Assembly: GCF_005145045.1 (NCBI RefSeq)
Contig: NZ_CP039691.1
Coordinates: 1,624,001-1,688,000 of the forward strand
Length of the DNA stretch: 64,000 bases
Reading direction: 5' to 3'
DNA from: Agrobacterium larrymoorei
GTDB lineage: Bacteria; Pseudomonadota; Alphaproteobacteria; Rhizobiales; Rhizobiaceae
The notes below the pieces were generated by a model, which was not told the DNA's origin, searched no databases, and was given only the letters and a program-made list of their open reading frames with translations. The position numbers and the translations under genes are program-made. Of the stretch, positions 17,849-27,358 are shown one piece after another. Every line of letters begins with the position of its first letter. The first letter of the stretch is position 1.

Positions 17849-18781
17849 TCAACCATGCACTTTCTCAGGCCGATGCGCCTGCATGCACAGAAGCACGCTC
17901 ACGACCACGGAAACGATCGCCACGCTCTCGATCACCGTTGGACCGCGTTGTTCCCACAAGAACCCATAGAGCAGGGCGAAAAGCGTTTCGAACAGGATCA
18001 TCTGTCCGACCATCGTCAGTGGCAGAAGCCTGCTCATGCGGTTCCAGAAGGCGTTGCCGAGGATGGAGGCTGAGAAGCCGAGGGCCATGGCGACCAGTGT
18101 GAACTGGAGCCAGTCGGACTGTGCGTGGGAGCTGCCGCCCAAAGCGAAAGCGGGGATGGCGAGGATGAGCGCGAGGCCGCCGGTGACGACGCCGGTCATG
18201 AGGTTCCATTCGTCGGCGCTGACATGGTGCAGTTTTGTGAGCCACCGTGCATTGCCAACCGCGAAGGCCGTCCATGAAGCCAGCGCACCGATGGCTGCGG
18301 CAAGCCCGATCAGTTTCGAGGTATCAAGCGAAGCGCCGCTTTCTGTCAGGGATTGCCACGAAATGCCGACAATGCCGATGGCGCCGAAAAGCAATGAGGG
18401 CCATAGGCGCTTCAGGGAAACCGCGCCATGGTCGCGGCTTCCGATGATCGTTACTGCCACCGGCAGGAACCCGATGATGATGGAGGTAAAGGCGACGCCG
18501 CTCATTTGTACCGCCGTCGAAATGAAGACGTAGTAGATCAGGTTGCCGATGAGGCTCAGCCAGATCAGGGCACCCCATTCCGCTCTGCCGAAATGCGCGG
18601 ATATGCGCCGCATTTTAGGGCCAATCAGGATCAGCGCTATCACGCCATAGGTCAGATAGCGCGCGGATGAGAGTTGCAGCGGCGTGAAGCCAGCCGGGAT
18701 AAGCTTCGGTGCCAGAAAGATGCCGCCCCACAGCGCACCCGCCAGCATTCCGTAAAATACGCCCAAACCCGTCTTGTTCAT
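17849..18781 (-). CDS. DMT-superfamily transporter (EamA family)
   Basis: A 310-residue inner-membrane protein with about ten hydrophobic helices and two EamA repeats, starting MNKTGLGVFYGMLAGALWGG. The family exports amino acids or other metabolites; the substrate is unknown. I start at 18781 because GAGGG stands 8 bases upstream; the longer frame adds 11 unlikely residues. The AraC-type regulator gene ends 70 bases upstream on the same strand, so the two may form a unit in which the regulator controls the exporter. It ends 69 bases from the toxin gene, convergently. Confidence 0.88.
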   Translation of the reverse strand: MNKTGLGVFYGMLAGALWGGIFLAPKLIPAGFTPLQLSSARYLTYGVIALILIGPKMRRISAHFGRAEWGALIWLSLIGNLIYYVFISTAVQMSGVAFTSIIIGFLPVAVTIIGSRDHGAVSLKRLWPSLLFGAIGIVGISWQSLTESGASLDTSKLIGLAAAIGALASWTAFAVGNARWLTKLHHVSADEWNLMTGVVTGGLALILAIPAFALGGSSHAQSDWLQFTLVAMALGFSASILGNAFWNRMSRLLPLTMVGQMILFETLFALLYGFLWEQRGPTVIESVAIVSVVVSVLLCMQAHRPEKVHG

Positions 18782-18851
18782 GTCATGCCCTCGCTTCGTG
18801 ACCGGGTTTGCCACGGCGGATCAGGGCTGTCTTGACATAAACTCTCGTCCG

Positions 18852-19583
18852 TCAGGAAAATCGGTTGCGGCGATAGGCGGCAGGGGTGGTGCCGAGTGAC
18901 TTTTTCATGGCGCGGGTGAGGGCCGTCTGGTCGGAGAAACCGGCGCGTTGGGCGATTTCCGCAATCGGCAAGGCGGAATCCGACAGCAAAGCGCAAATCT
19001 TCTTCATCCGCGCATCGGCCAGCCAGAAGTGTGGGGTGGCGTCGAAGTAATCACGAAACAGTGCGTGAAGGCGGCTCGTGCTGATTTCCGTTTGTTGAGC
19101 CATATGCTCCACCGTCCATGGCTGAAATGGATCGATCTCGATCATTCGCTTCAGTGTAAGAAGGCGAGATGCCATATCCGGCTTTTTGTCAGTGAAACTG
19201 CCGACCAGAAGCTCCGCCCAGAGGCGCACTGTCTCAGGATCGCCGTCACCATTCGTCAAAGAGAACCGCATGTGGTGGGCAAGAGAAATGGAATGCCGGG
19301 AAAGGTCGATGTAGGGCGAGGAGGCGAATGTCTCAAGCGTTCGCTCTGGCACGAGTTCCTCGTCCAGATCAACGATAAGCGAATGATTGTTGCCTGAAGC
19401 CCGCTGGCTATGTGGGGTATTGCCTTGGATCAGCACGCCTTTGGCGGGGGAGAGATTTTCCTGCAAGCCACGAACATCGATTTCGAGATGCCCGGAAAGC
19501 GGCAACACGATCTGTACGAAGCCGTGCCGCTCCGGCGGCTTCTCGGCAGAGTAGGAGCGAAGGTCGGCGGATGCCAGGCGCAT
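18852..19583 (-). CDS. AraC-family transcriptional regulator
   Basis: A 243-residue regulator. The N-terminal half resembles a cupin-like ligand-binding domain (VQIVLPLSGHLEIDV, then GVLIQGNTPHS). The C-terminal 100 residues hold the two helix-turn-helix motifs (WTVEHMAQQTEISTSRLHAL and ALPIAEIAQRAGFSDQTAL) ending GTTPAAYRRNRF. GGAGGAGG before the ATG at 19583 fixes the start; a longer frame adds 58 residues of non-family sequence. It is cotranscribed with, or immediately upstream of, the DMT exporter, which is its likeliest target. Confidence 0.9.
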   Translation of the reverse strand: MRLASADLRSYSAEKPPERHGFVQIVLPLSGHLEIDVRGLQENLSPAKGVLIQGNTPHSQRASGNNHSLIVDLDEELVPERTLETFASSPYIDLSRHSISLAHHMRFSLTNGDGDPETVRLWAELLVGSFTDKKPDMASRLLTLKRMIEIDPFQPWTVEHMAQQTEISTSRLHALFRDYFDATPHFWLADARMKKICALLSDSALPIAEIAQRAGFSDQTALTRAMKKSLGTTPAAYRRNRFS

Positions 19584-19665
19584 GTTTTCCCTCCTCCAAA
19601 AGCAAAAGTGGCCGCGAGGGCCACTTTCTAACATGGAAGTCCGGCTGCGGAAACAGGCGGTTGCT

Positions 19666-19848
19666 TCAAGCTTCCGCATCCTGCTTGATGGTCGATTCGC
19701 CGCGCTTGCGCTTGCGAAGCACCGGCTTGTTCTCGCGCGCCTCGCACTTGGCGACATCTATGAGGTATGCAAGCACCGGCATGCTGTTCATGGATGCGAG
19801 CTGCTTGGCGGATTCGAGCAGGTTGATGATGTTGGCAAAGTCGTCCAT
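19666..19848 (-). CDS. Unassigned small protein, 60 aa
   Basis: Begins MDDFANIINLLESAKQLASM, a helical leucine/alanine-rich half, and ends in a very basic segment (RENKPVLRKRKRGESTIK). No family is recognised. The start at 19848 has only a weak GAGAG upstream; a longer frame to 19977 exists but its extra sequence looks non-coding. The short size and the charged tail fit a small nucleic-acid-associated or regulatory protein, which is a guess. It is 82 bases upstream of the AraC gene on the same strand. Confidence 0.5.
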   Translation of the reverse strand: MDDFANIINLLESAKQLASMNSMPVLAYLIDVAKCEARENKPVLRKRKRGESTIKQDAEA

Positions 19849-20036
19849 CGTGGCTCTCGGTTGGGCTCTCACGGCCCTGTTTTGTGGGAAACGCGCCAGA
19901 CACGAAACCGCGCCGAAGGGTGGGAATCGGCTCGGTTGCATCTCATGGCTGCAATCATTATGCCAAATAAATAGCAATCAGCCCAGTAGGGTTGCAATAG
20001 CGATTTTCTAGGAACAGCTATGCAAGGGTGTAGAGG

Positions 20037-20621
20037 ATGATCATTGTTAAAGAGACGCAACATGCTGCAACGATTATTCGACAGGCTTCCCGCATTGTTG
20101 TGATTGGCTGCGCTGGTAACGGCAAGAGCACGCTAAGCGACATCATCTCCCGCCGACTTGGAATGCCGCATATTTCCTGCGATCGGGATATCTTCTGGCT
20201 GCCCGGCTGGAAGTTGCGGCCACGAGAGGAAGTCATCGACCGGATGACTGCCTTTGTGGATCAGGATTGCTGGATCATCGACGGCAACAGCCCCGGCACG
20301 TTGCCCGTGCGGTTGCCGCGAACGGATGCCGTAATCTGGCTGCGATTTCCGCGCTGGGTCTCGCTTTGGAGCGTGCTGAAAAGATGGCTGCGCTATCGCG
20401 GCCAGGTGCGTCCGGAAATGGCGGAAGGATGCCCGGAAAAGATCGATGCCAAATTTCTTTCCTACATCTGGCACTTCGAAACGCGGGAATCACCCGAAAT
20501 TCAAATGCATCTGGAAGCCGCAAGAGAAGACATGCCGGTCATCATTCTGAGAAGCTACAGGGATACGGATCGATTCGTGGCACATCTTGAGTCCATCACA
20601 GCGGGGCGGACCGAGCGATAG
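20037..20621 (+). CDS. P-loop NTPase, adenylate-kinase-like (topology-modulation/FlaR type), copy 1
   Basis: A 194-residue P-loop protein. Walker A is GCAGNGKSTLS (about 24-34), followed by DRDIFWLPGW and a WIIDGN strand. The repeated RLPRTDAVIWLRFPRW segment supplies the Arg-rich lid seen in the FlaR/adenylate-kinase-like group. Substrate and role are unknown; FlaR was named for effects on DNA topology but the fold suggests a small-molecule kinase. It precedes a paralogue by 15 bases with about half of the residues shared, so this is an old tandem duplication. Confidence 0.82.
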   Translation: MIIVKETQHAATIIRQASRIVVIGCAGNGKSTLSDIISRRLGMPHISCDRDIFWLPGWKLRPREEVIDRMTAFVDQDCWIIDGNSPGTLPVRLPRTDAVIWLRFPRWVSLWSVLKRWLRYRGQVRPEMAEGCPEKIDAKFLSYIWHFETRESPEIQMHLEAAREDMPVIILRSYRDTDRFVAHLESITAGRTER

Positions 20622-20636
20622 AGCAGGGGGCAAGGC

Positions 20637-21209
20637 ATGCCGAATTTCATTGAGGATGCCGCAGAGGCGGCGCAACTGATTGATAAAGCATCTCGCGTAA
20701 TGGTCGTCGGCTCCTCCGGGGCGGGGAAGACGACCATCTCGCGGAGGATTGCCACGCATCTGGGCGCGGACTATTTCTCCATAGACCGGGATGTGCGTTG
20801 GTTGCCCAATTGGAACCAGCGGGAAAAGGAAGAGCAGCACCGCATCATAAACGATATTATCGTGGGCGACCGCTGGGTGCTGGATGGCAGCAATCCTTCC
20901 ACCTTTAATGTGCGTTTGCCGCGAACGGATATCGTTATCTGGATGCGCCTGCCACGGTGGACGTGTCTGACGGGTATCGCCCGCCGGGTTGCGCGGAACT
21001 ACGGCAGGGTGCGCGCCGATATGGCGGATGGTTGCCGCGAGCCCTTTCCCAATATGGAGTTCCTGACCTACGTCTGGACATTCGAGCAGCGTCAAACACC
21101 GATTTTCATTCGGAACTTCGATCTCTATGGTCCGGAGGTTCCGATATTTCAGGTAAAATCGCGAGAGGAAGCCGGTCGCCTCCTTGATCTTCTGGGTGCT
21201 GCGCATTAA
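20637..21209 (+). CDS. P-loop NTPase, adenylate-kinase-like, copy 2
   Basis: The 190-residue tandem paralogue of the previous gene. Walker A is GSSGAGKTTIS (about 24-34), then DRDVRWLPNWN, WVLDGSNPSTFNVRLPRTD and VIWMRLPRW. The order and spacing of motifs match copy 1 throughout, but the C-terminal third differs. GGGGCAAGGC precedes the ATG. It ends 9 bases before the COQ10-like gene, so all three genes may be one operon. No substrate can be assigned. Confidence 0.82.
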   Translation: MPNFIEDAAEAAQLIDKASRVMVVGSSGAGKTTISRRIATHLGADYFSIDRDVRWLPNWNQREKEEQHRIINDIIVGDRWVLDGSNPSTFNVRLPRTDIVIWMRLPRWTCLTGIARRVARNYGRVRADMADGCREPFPNMEFLTYVWTFEQRQTPIFIRNFDLYGPEVPIFQVKSREEAGRLLDLLGAAH

Positions 21210-21218
21210 TTCCGGCTC

Positions 21219-21668
21219 ATGCCGCACTTCGAAACACGCCGCCTTGTCAAACACTCTCCTGACCGGATGTACGCCCTCGTCGCCGATGTGGAGAAATACC
21301 CTGAATTCCTGCCGCTCTGCGAAGGGTTGACCGTTCGCTCCAGGAAGGAGCGGGATGGAAAATCGCTGCTCGTGGCGGATATGACGGTGGGCTACAAGGC
21401 CATTCGCGAAACCTTCACGACACAGGTTCTTCTGAAGCCGGAAGAGCATGCCATCGATGTGAAGTATCTCGACGGTCCGTTCAAATATCTCGACAATCGC
21501 TGGCGTTTCGAACCTGCGCCGGATGGCGGCTGCTCGGTTTACTTCTTCATCGATTACGAGTTCAAGAGCCGGTTGCTCGGCGCCGTCATGGGATCCATGT
21601 TCGACAGGGCATTTCGCATGTTTGCCGAAGCCTTCGAGGCGCGCGCCGACCGGATTTATACGGACTGA
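21219..21668 (+). CDS. COQ10/RatA-like START-domain protein
   Basis: A 149-residue polyketide-cyclase/START-fold protein: MPHFETRRLVKHSPDRMYAL, DVEKYPEFLPLCEG and FKYLDNRWRFEP are the ubiquinone-binding COQ10 signatures. In mitochondria COQ10 helps coenzyme Q function; the bacterial name RatA comes from a reported E. coli ribosome-association toxin. In an alphaproteobacterium the quinone-related role is more likely. Its 3' end overlaps that of the convergent cinA gene by 13 bases. Confidence 0.9.
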   Translation: MPHFETRRLVKHSPDRMYALVADVEKYPEFLPLCEGLTVRSRKERDGKSLLVADMTVGYKAIRETFTTQVLLKPEEHAIDVKYLDGPFKYLDNRWRFEPAPDGGCSVYFFIDYEFKSRLLGAVMGSMFDRAFRMFAEAFEARADRIYTD

Positions 21669-22159
21669 GACAGTTCCAGCACCATCTCAAGCGCGGTTCT
21701 GACAGTCGCCAAGCGGACCTGATCGCGTCCAATATCGCCATAGCGCATTTCGCGATGGATCAATCCACCGTCCCGGCTTTTGGCTGCAAGATGCACAAGG
21801 CCGACCGGCTTATGATCCGACCCGCCGCCGGGACCTGCAATTCCCGTCACCGCGACAGAGATTTTGGCCCGAGAGCGAAACAGCGCGCCATGCGCCATCT
21901 GCAACGCGGTTTCCTTTGAAACGGCACCATAGGCTGCAAGCGTCGCTTCGCTGACACCAAGCATCTCCATCTTGGCCTGGTTCGTATAGGTTACGAAACC
22001 GCGATCCACGACCGCAGATGACCCCGCGATTTCTGTCAAAGCCCCGGCAATCAGCCCGCCCGTGCAACTTTCGGCGGTTGAAACCATGATGTTTTTAGCC
22101 GAGAACTCCGCGATGATCTGGCGGGCCTGTTCTTCGATATCGCCGGGGAAAATGCTCAC
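21656..22159 (-). CDS. CinA-family nicotinamide-nucleotide amidohydrolase
   Basis: A 167-residue protein equal to the C-terminal CinA domain (PncC). It deamidates NMN to nicotinate mononucleotide in pyridine-nucleotide recycling. Signatures are [30 protein letters not shown], and [11 protein letters not shown]. The frame starts with GTG at 22159, which overlaps the ispDF stop as GTGA, with GGAGG 5 bases upstream inside ispDF, so translation is coupled. The molybdopterin-like N-terminal CinA domain is absent, as in other short members. Confidence 0.9.
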   Translation of the reverse strand: MSIFPGDIEEQARQIIAEFSAKNIMVSTAESCTGGLIAGALTEIAGSSAVVDRGFVTYTNQAKMEMLGVSEATLAAYGAVSKETALQMAHGALFRSRAKISVAVTGIAGPGGGSDHKPVGLVHLAAKSRDGGLIHREMRYGDIGRDQVRLATVRTALEMVLELSQSV

Positions 22160-23358
22160 AGCGGCCTCCGTTGGTAGACGACGGTTGCCGTGGCAATGGC
22201 GGCGATGCCTTCGCGGCGGCCAACAAAGCCGATCATCTCATTGGTCGTGGCTTTGACGGAACAGCGGTCAAGCGAGATGCCAAGAATATCCGACAGATTT
22301 TCGCGCATGGCCTGCCGGTGAGGGCCGACGCGGGGAGCCTCTGCAATCAGCGAGACATCGGCATTCATGATGGTGCCGCCATTTTCCCGAACGACCTTGG
22401 CCGCATGCTCCAGAAAAATTCGTGAAGGGGCGCCCTTCCATTGCGGATCGGAAGGCGGGAAATGGTCGCCAATATCGCCAGCGCCGCAGGTGGCGAGGAG
22501 CGCGTCGGTGAGGGCATGGAGAGCGACATCCGCATCGGAATGGCCTTTGAGCTTTTGATCATGCGGAATGAAGATGCCGCAAAGCGTTACGCCATCGCCG
22601 GGCTCCAATTGGTGGACGTCGTAACCATTTCCGGTGCGAACATCCGGCAGCGCCGCTAAGAGTTTTTCGTCAGCCATGGCAATATCCCGCTTCAATGTCA
22701 GTTTCACGTTATCGACCGAACCCTCAACGAGGGTAACGGCAAGGCCCGCCCATTCGGCTATGGACGCATCGTCGGTAAAATCGCTTTTGCCGGATGCGGC
22801 AGCGGCGCGATGAGCGGACAGAATTGCGCTGAAAGCAAATGATTGCGGCGTTTGGGCCGAAAACAGGCCATCGCGCGGAACCGTCTCACGAACCAGCCCG
22901 GCCTCGCCGCGCTTCAACGTATCCGTAACAGGCATTGCGGGCAGTACCGCCTCTGCACCTTCGGATAGTTTTGCAGCTACCCGGTCGAGTAAATCGGCGT
23001 TGATGAAGGGGCGCACGGCATCATGGATCATGACATGCGTCACGCCTTCAGCTTCCAGCGCTTCGAGACCGGCCAGCACGGATTGCTGGCGTGTCTTGCC
23101 GCCAGTCACCACATGGAGACTTTCCGTTGCTCCGCGGCGCTGCGCAATCGGCTCGAAGAGAGTGACGTCGTCGGGGTGAATGACAACTACAATTGCAGTG
23201 TCTTGCGGCCATTCCAGAAACGTCTTCAGCGTATGCTCGATGACCGGCCTGCCGCCGATCAGGCGATATTGCTTTGGCCCTTCTTCGGGGGAGCCCGCAC
23301 GCTCTCCGCGCCCTGCGGCCACGACGACGACACCGATTTTCACGTTGGTTTTTTGCAT
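22156..23358 (-). CDS. ispDF: Bifunctional IspD/IspF of the MEP pathway
   Basis: A 400-residue fusion. Residues 1-235 are IspD, the CTP-dependent cytidylyltransferase for 2-C-methyl-D-erythritol 4-phosphate ([41 protein letters not shown]). Residues about 242-400 are IspF, the 2,4-cyclodiphosphate synthase (GNGYDVHQL with metal ligands, [36 protein letters not shown]). IspE, the enzyme acting between them, is not nearby. Fusion of IspD and IspF is common in alphaproteobacteria. It overlaps cinA by 4 bases and diverges from dusB. Confidence 0.97.
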   Translation of the reverse strand: MQKTNVKIGVVVVAAGRGERAGSPEEGPKQYRLIGGRPVIEHTLKTFLEWPQDTAIVVVIHPDDVTLFEPIAQRRGATESLHVVTGGKTRQQSVLAGLEALEAEGVTHVMIHDAVRPFINADLLDRVAAKLSEGAEAVLPAMPVTDTLKRGEAGLVRETVPRDGLFSAQTPQSFAFSAILSAHRAAAASGKSDFTDDASIAEWAGLAVTLVEGSVDNVKLTLKRDIAMADEKLLAALPDVRTGNGYDVHQLEPGDGVTLCGIFIPHDQKLKGHSDADVALHALTDALLATCGAGDIGDHFPPSDPQWKGAPSRIFLEHAAKVVRENGGTIMNADVSLIAEAPRVGPHRQAMRENLSDILGISLDRCSVKATTNEMIGFVGRREGIAAIATATVVYQRRPL

Positions 23359-23457
23359 CGAGCCTATGCCATTCCTGCATATCTACTAAGGTTGACACTG
23401 CTGCTCTAACGTTTCAAAAACCGGTTGACCAGCCTGAAACGCCGCTTCAGCCCAGCA

Positions 23458-23479
23458 TGGGGGTGCTCTTTGCCCCCCA
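23458..23479. promoter_or_regulatory. GC-rich inverted repeat in the dusB-ntrBC promoter region
   Basis: TGGGGG and CCCCCA flank TGCTCTTTGC, in which GC/GC can also pair. It is 121 bases upstream of dusB and 100 bases upstream of ispDF. Autoregulation of the dusB-ntrBC operon by NtrC is known in rhizobia, but this repeat does not match the NtrC consensus TGCACC-N5-GGTGCA well; it may be an operator or a simple hairpin. Confidence 0.3.
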
Positions 23480-23589
23480 CAGCGGCTCAATCCTTTGCCA
23501 AAGACGTGCGCATTCATCAAAAAACACGCAAAAATATTGCCGTGGGTGCTTGGCAAGTGTGAAAACGCTGTCTAAAAATAATGCAACAT

Positions 23590-23595
23590 TATAAT
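23590..23595 (+). promoter_or_regulatory. TATAAT hexamer abutting the dusB start
   Basis: A perfect -10 consensus lies 4 bases before the dusB ATG, with a weak CTGTCT 16 bases upstream as a -35. If used, transcription would begin on or beside the start codon and give a leaderless message; no Shine-Dalgarno sequence is visible before this ATG. Confidence 0.35.
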
Positions 23596-23599
23596 CTGC

Positions 23600-24616
23600 A
23601 TGAAAGATCACCAATTGCCTCTTCCGGCGCTGTCAGACCCGTTCCAGATTGGCTCTGTCGCTATACGTAACAGAGCGGTGCTTGCGCCCATGTCGGGCGT
23701 CACCGATCTGCCATTTCGTCAACTTGCCTGGCGCTTCGGCGCCGGTTTGGTCGTGACCGAAATGGTGGCCAGCCGTGAGCTTGTTGCGAACAAGGGTGAA
23801 TCCTGGGCGCGATTGAAAAATGCGGGCATGACGCCGCATATGGTGCAGCTTGCCGGGCGCGAGGCGCACTGGATGGCCGAGGCCGCGAAGATCGCGGCGG
23901 ATAACGGTGCGGATATTATCGATATCAATATGGGTTGTCCGGCCAAGAAGGTGACGGGCGGTTATTCCGGCTCCGCCCTTATGCGAGATCCGGACCATGC
24001 GCTCGGCATGATCGAGGCGACGGTGAAGGCGGTCGATGTGCCCGTGACGGTCAAAATGCGTCTCGGCTGGGACGAAAACTCCCTCAATGCCCCGGAAATC
24101 GCGTCCCGCGCGGAGGCGGCGGGTGCGCAGCTCATCACCATTCATGGCCGCACGCGCATGCAGTTTTATGAGGGCAGGGCGGATTGGGACGCCATCCGCG
24201 CTGTCTGCGACGTCATCTCCGTGCCGCTGATTGCCAATGGCGATGTCGAAACGGCGCATGATGTAAGCGAGATACTGCGCCGCTCCGGCGCCGATGCGGT
24301 GATGGTGGGGCGCGGTGCGCAGGGCCAGCCGTGGCTGCCAGCGGTTCTGGCGGGGCACGATGCACCAGCGCGCGAAGCCATCGCGGACATCGCCGTGGAA
24401 CATTATGAGATGATGCTGGAATTTTATGGTGTAGAGGCCGGGCTTCGCCATGCGCGCAAACATCTCGGCTGGTATCTGGACCGGTTCGCGCCGGAGATGC
24501 AGCCGGGCGACAAGGGGCTGATCATGACATCGAAAAATACGAGCGAAGTGATCGCAATTCTCCGATCCGCTCTGGAAAGCAGCGCCGAACGTGCCGCTGC
24601 AAGGAAGGCCGCATGA
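23600..24616 (+). CDS. dusB: tRNA-dihydrouridine synthase DusB (NifR3)
   Basis: An FMN enzyme forming dihydrouridine in tRNA, called nifR3 in nitrogen-regulation literature because it precedes ntrBC. The 338-residue protein has the [13 protein letters not shown] start, the catalytic Cys in [20 protein letters not shown] (Cys near 113), [10 protein letters not shown], and IANGDVE...[13 protein letters not shown] at the FMN phosphate site. ATGA overlap links it to ntrB. No ribosome site precedes the ATG, and a TATAAT lies just before it. Confidence 0.96.
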   Translation: MKDHQLPLPALSDPFQIGSVAIRNRAVLAPMSGVTDLPFRQLAWRFGAGLVVTEMVASRELVANKGESWARLKNAGMTPHMVQLAGREAHWMAEAAKIAADNGADIIDINMGCPAKKVTGGYSGSALMRDPDHALGMIEATVKAVDVPVTVKMRLGWDENSLNAPEIASRAEAAGAQLITIHGRTRMQFYEGRADWDAIRAVCDVISVPLIANGDVETAHDVSEILRRSGADAVMVGRGAQGQPWLPAVLAGHDAPAREAIADIAVEHYEMMLEFYGVEAGLRHARKHLGWYLDRFAPEMQPGDKGLIMTSKNTSEVIAILRSALESSAERAAARKAA

Positions 24617-25761
24617 GCGCCGAAACTCCATCCGTATCCACCAGCAATGCTCTGGCCATGGCGGTTCTCAATGCCGTTCAAAACCCGGTCATCCTCGTGG
24701 ATCCCGAGGGCTTCGTGGCCTTTGCCAATTGGGAGGCGGAAGCCTTCTTCGGTGCAAGCGCCACGCATCTTTTGCGCTATCGTATTTCCACTTTCATTCC
24801 CTTCGGCAGCCCGCTTCTGGCGCTGATCGATCAGGTGCGGGAGCGCCGTGCGCCGGTCAATGAATATCGGGTGGATCTGTCTTCGCCACGCTTGGGGCAG
24901 GACAAGCTTGTGGATCTCTATGTGGCCCCAGTCGTCAGTGAGCCAGGATCGGTCGTCGTCGTCTTTCAGGAGCGCTCCATGGCGGACAAGATCGACCGCC
25001 AGTTGACGCACCGGGCAGCGGCGCGCTCCGTAACCGGGCTTGCCTCCATGCTGGCGCATGAAATCAAGAACCCGCTTTCCGGTATCAGAGGTGCCGCGCA
25101 GCTGCTTGAAACCTCGGTGGAGGACGAGGATCGGGCTTTGACGCGGCTGATCTGCGACGAGACCGACCGCATCGTCTCGCTGGTGGACCGCATGGAGATT
25201 TTTTCGGACGAGCGTCCGGTGGATCGCATGCCGGTCAATATTCACTCGGTGCTGGATCACGTCAAAGCCGTTGCAAAGGCGGGCTTTGCACGCAACATCA
25301 AGATCATCGAAAATTACGACCCCTCGCTGCCGCCGGTTTATGCGAACCGCGACCAGCTGGTGCAGGTCTTCCTCAATCTGGTGAAAAATGCCGCTGAAGC
25401 CGTGGGTAACCAGCAGGATGGAGAGATCATTCTGACGACGGCTTACCGCCCGGGCATCCGCCTTTCGGTTGCCGGTAGCCGCGAGCGCATTTCGCTGCCT
25501 CTTGAGTTTTGTGTGGTTGATAATGGTCCGGGCGTACCCGCAGACCTGCTGCCTCATCTTTTCGATCCCTTCATCACCACCAAGACCAATGGCTCCGGCC
25601 TTGGACTGGCGCTTGTGGCCAAGCTCATCGGTGCCCATGGCGGCATTGTGGAATGCGACAGCCAGAATCACCGCACGACTTTCCGCGTATTGATGCCCGT
25701 CTCCCCCGAAGTGGCGCCTGACGACAGCATTCTTCCGAACACGACAGGATCCAATCCATGA
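24613..25761 (+). CDS. ntrB: Nitrogen regulation sensor kinase NtrB
   Basis: A cytosolic histidine kinase that phosphorylates NtrC under nitrogen limitation and is switched to a phosphatase by PII. The 382-residue protein has an N-terminal PAS-type sensor (about 15-125), the H-box with H149 in [16 protein letters not shown], the N-box ([14 protein letters not shown]) and the G-box ([19 protein letters not shown]). It overlaps dusB and ntrC by 4 bases on each side (ATGA), so the three are translationally coupled. Confidence 0.96.
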   Translation: MSAETPSVSTSNALAMAVLNAVQNPVILVDPEGFVAFANWEAEAFFGASATHLLRYRISTFIPFGSPLLALIDQVRERRAPVNEYRVDLSSPRLGQDKLVDLYVAPVVSEPGSVVVVFQERSMADKIDRQLTHRAAARSVTGLASMLAHEIKNPLSGIRGAAQLLETSVEDEDRALTRLICDETDRIVSLVDRMEIFSDERPVDRMPVNIHSVLDHVKAVAKAGFARNIKIIENYDPSLPPVYANRDQLVQVFLNLVKNAAEAVGNQQDGEIILTTAYRPGIRLSVAGSRERISLPLEFCVVDNGPGVPADLLPHLFDPFITTKTNGSGLGLALVAKLIGAHGGIVECDSQNHRTTFRVLMPVSPEVAPDDSILPNTTGSNP

Positions 25762-27209
25762 CAGCAACGATTCTCGTGGCCGATGATGATGCGGCTATCC
25801 GCACCGTTCTGAACCAGGCGCTGAGCCGCGCCGGTTACGATGTGCGCATCACATCCAATGCCGCCACGCTGTGGCGCTGGGTCTCGGCGGGTGAGGGTGA
25901 TCTCGTCGTGACGGACGTGGTCATGCCGGATGAGAACGCTTTCGACCTTCTGCCGCGCATCAAGAAGGCGCGCCCTGAGCTACCGGTTCTGGTCATGAGC
26001 GCGCAGAACACCTTCATGACGGCGATCAAGGCGTCCGAGAAAGGTGCATATGACTATCTGCCGAAGCCTTTCGACCTGACGGAACTGATCGCCATCATCG
26101 GGCGCGCCCTGTCTGAGCCGAAGCGCAAGCCTGCCAAGCTGGATGACGATATGCAGGACGGCATGCCGCTGGTGGGGCGTTCCGCCGCGATGCAGGAAAT
26201 CTACCGCGTTCTGGCGCGCCTGATGCAGACCGATCTGACGCTGATGATCACCGGTGAGTCGGGTACCGGCAAGGAACTGGTGGCGCGTGCGCTGCATGAT
26301 TACGGCAAGCGTCGTAATGGTCCTTTCGTGGCGATCAACATGGCGGCCATCCCGCGTGACCTGATCGAGTCGGAGCTTTTCGGCCATGAGAAGGGCGCTT
26401 TTACCGGCGCGCAGAACCGCTCCACAGGTCGCTTCGAACAGGCGGAAGGCGGCACGCTGTTTCTGGATGAAATCGGCGATATGCCGATGGATGCGCAGAC
26501 GCGTCTATTGCGCGTTTTGCAGCAGGGCGAATACACCACGGTTGGCGGACGCACGCCGATCCGTACCGATGTCCGCATCGTTGCCGCCACCAACAAGGAT
26601 TTGAAGCAGTCCATCAATCAGGGCCTGTTCCGCGAAGACCTTTATTATCGCCTCAACGTCGTACCGCTGCGCCTGCCGCCGCTTCGTGATCGGGCGGAAG
26701 ATATTCCCGACCTCGTTCGCCACTTCATCCAGACGGGTGAAAAAGAGGGGCTTGAGGGCAAGCGTTTCGAAGGTGAAGCGCTGGAGCTGATGAAGGCCTA
26801 TGCCTGGCCGGGCAACGTCCGCGAGCTGGAAAACCTCATTCGCCGCCTGATGGCGCTTTATCCGCAAGAGGTCATCACCCGCGAAATCATCGAACAGGAA
26901 CTGCAATCCGATGTTCCGGACAGCCCGATAGACAGAACGGCGGTTCGCAATGGCAACCTGACCATTTCGCAGGCTGTGGAAGAGAACATGCGGGAATATT
27001 TCTCCAGCTTCGGAGAGAACCTGCCGCCGCCCGGACTATATGACCGCGTTCTGCACGAGATGGAGTATCCGCTCATTCTCGCCGCTCTGACTGCCACGCG
27101 CGGTAACCAGATCAAAGCAGCCGATCTTCTTGGTCTCAACCGTAACACGTTACGTAAAAAGATTCGCGAGCTCGGAGTTTCCGTGTATCGCAGTTCCCGG
27201 ACCGCCTGA
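25758..27209 (+). CDS. ntrC: Nitrogen response regulator NtrC (sigma-54 activator)
   Basis: A 483-residue enhancer-binding protein. The receiver domain (1-120) has phospho-acceptor D53 in [11 protein letters not shown]. The AAA+ domain (about 140-380) has Walker [15 protein letters not shown], the sigma-54-contacting GAFTGA loop ([11 protein letters not shown]) and Walker [12 protein letters not shown]. The C-terminal helix-turn-helix (about 445-475) is of Fis type ([20 protein letters not shown]). All parts for sigma-54 activation are intact, in contrast to NtrX at 29613. Confidence 0.97.
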   Translation: MTATILVADDDAAIRTVLNQALSRAGYDVRITSNAATLWRWVSAGEGDLVVTDVVMPDENAFDLLPRIKKARPELPVLVMSAQNTFMTAIKASEKGAYDYLPKPFDLTELIAIIGRALSEPKRKPAKLDDDMQDGMPLVGRSAAMQEIYRVLARLMQTDLTLMITGESGTGKELVARALHDYGKRRNGPFVAINMAAIPRDLIESELFGHEKGAFTGAQNRSTGRFEQAEGGTLFLDEIGDMPMDAQTRLLRVLQQGEYTTVGGRTPIRTDVRIVAATNKDLKQSINQGLFREDLYYRLNVVPLRLPPLRDRAEDIPDLVRHFIQTGEKEGLEGKRFEGEALELMKAYAWPGNVRELENLIRRLMALYPQEVITREIIEQELQSDVPDSPIDRTAVRNGNLTISQAVEENMREYFSSFGENLPPPGLYDRVLHEMEYPLILAALTATRGNQIKAADLLGLNRNTLRKKIRELGVSVYRSSRTA

Positions 27210-27358
27210 TCATATTGACAATGTGACGACAGTCGTTGCATTTTCGCCACAAAGTGTTGCTTGAAAAACACTGGGGTATCATAGATTCGCTGTTGGGCGG
27301 TCGGTGATGTGTGGCTATGGCGATGCTGCTGCTTCAGGCGGCTTTGGGAATATAATCG

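Noticed and set aside
21219..21668. RatA as a toxin gene
   Set aside because: The sequence matches COQ10-like START proteins of alphaproteobacteria, and there is no antitoxin partner beside it.
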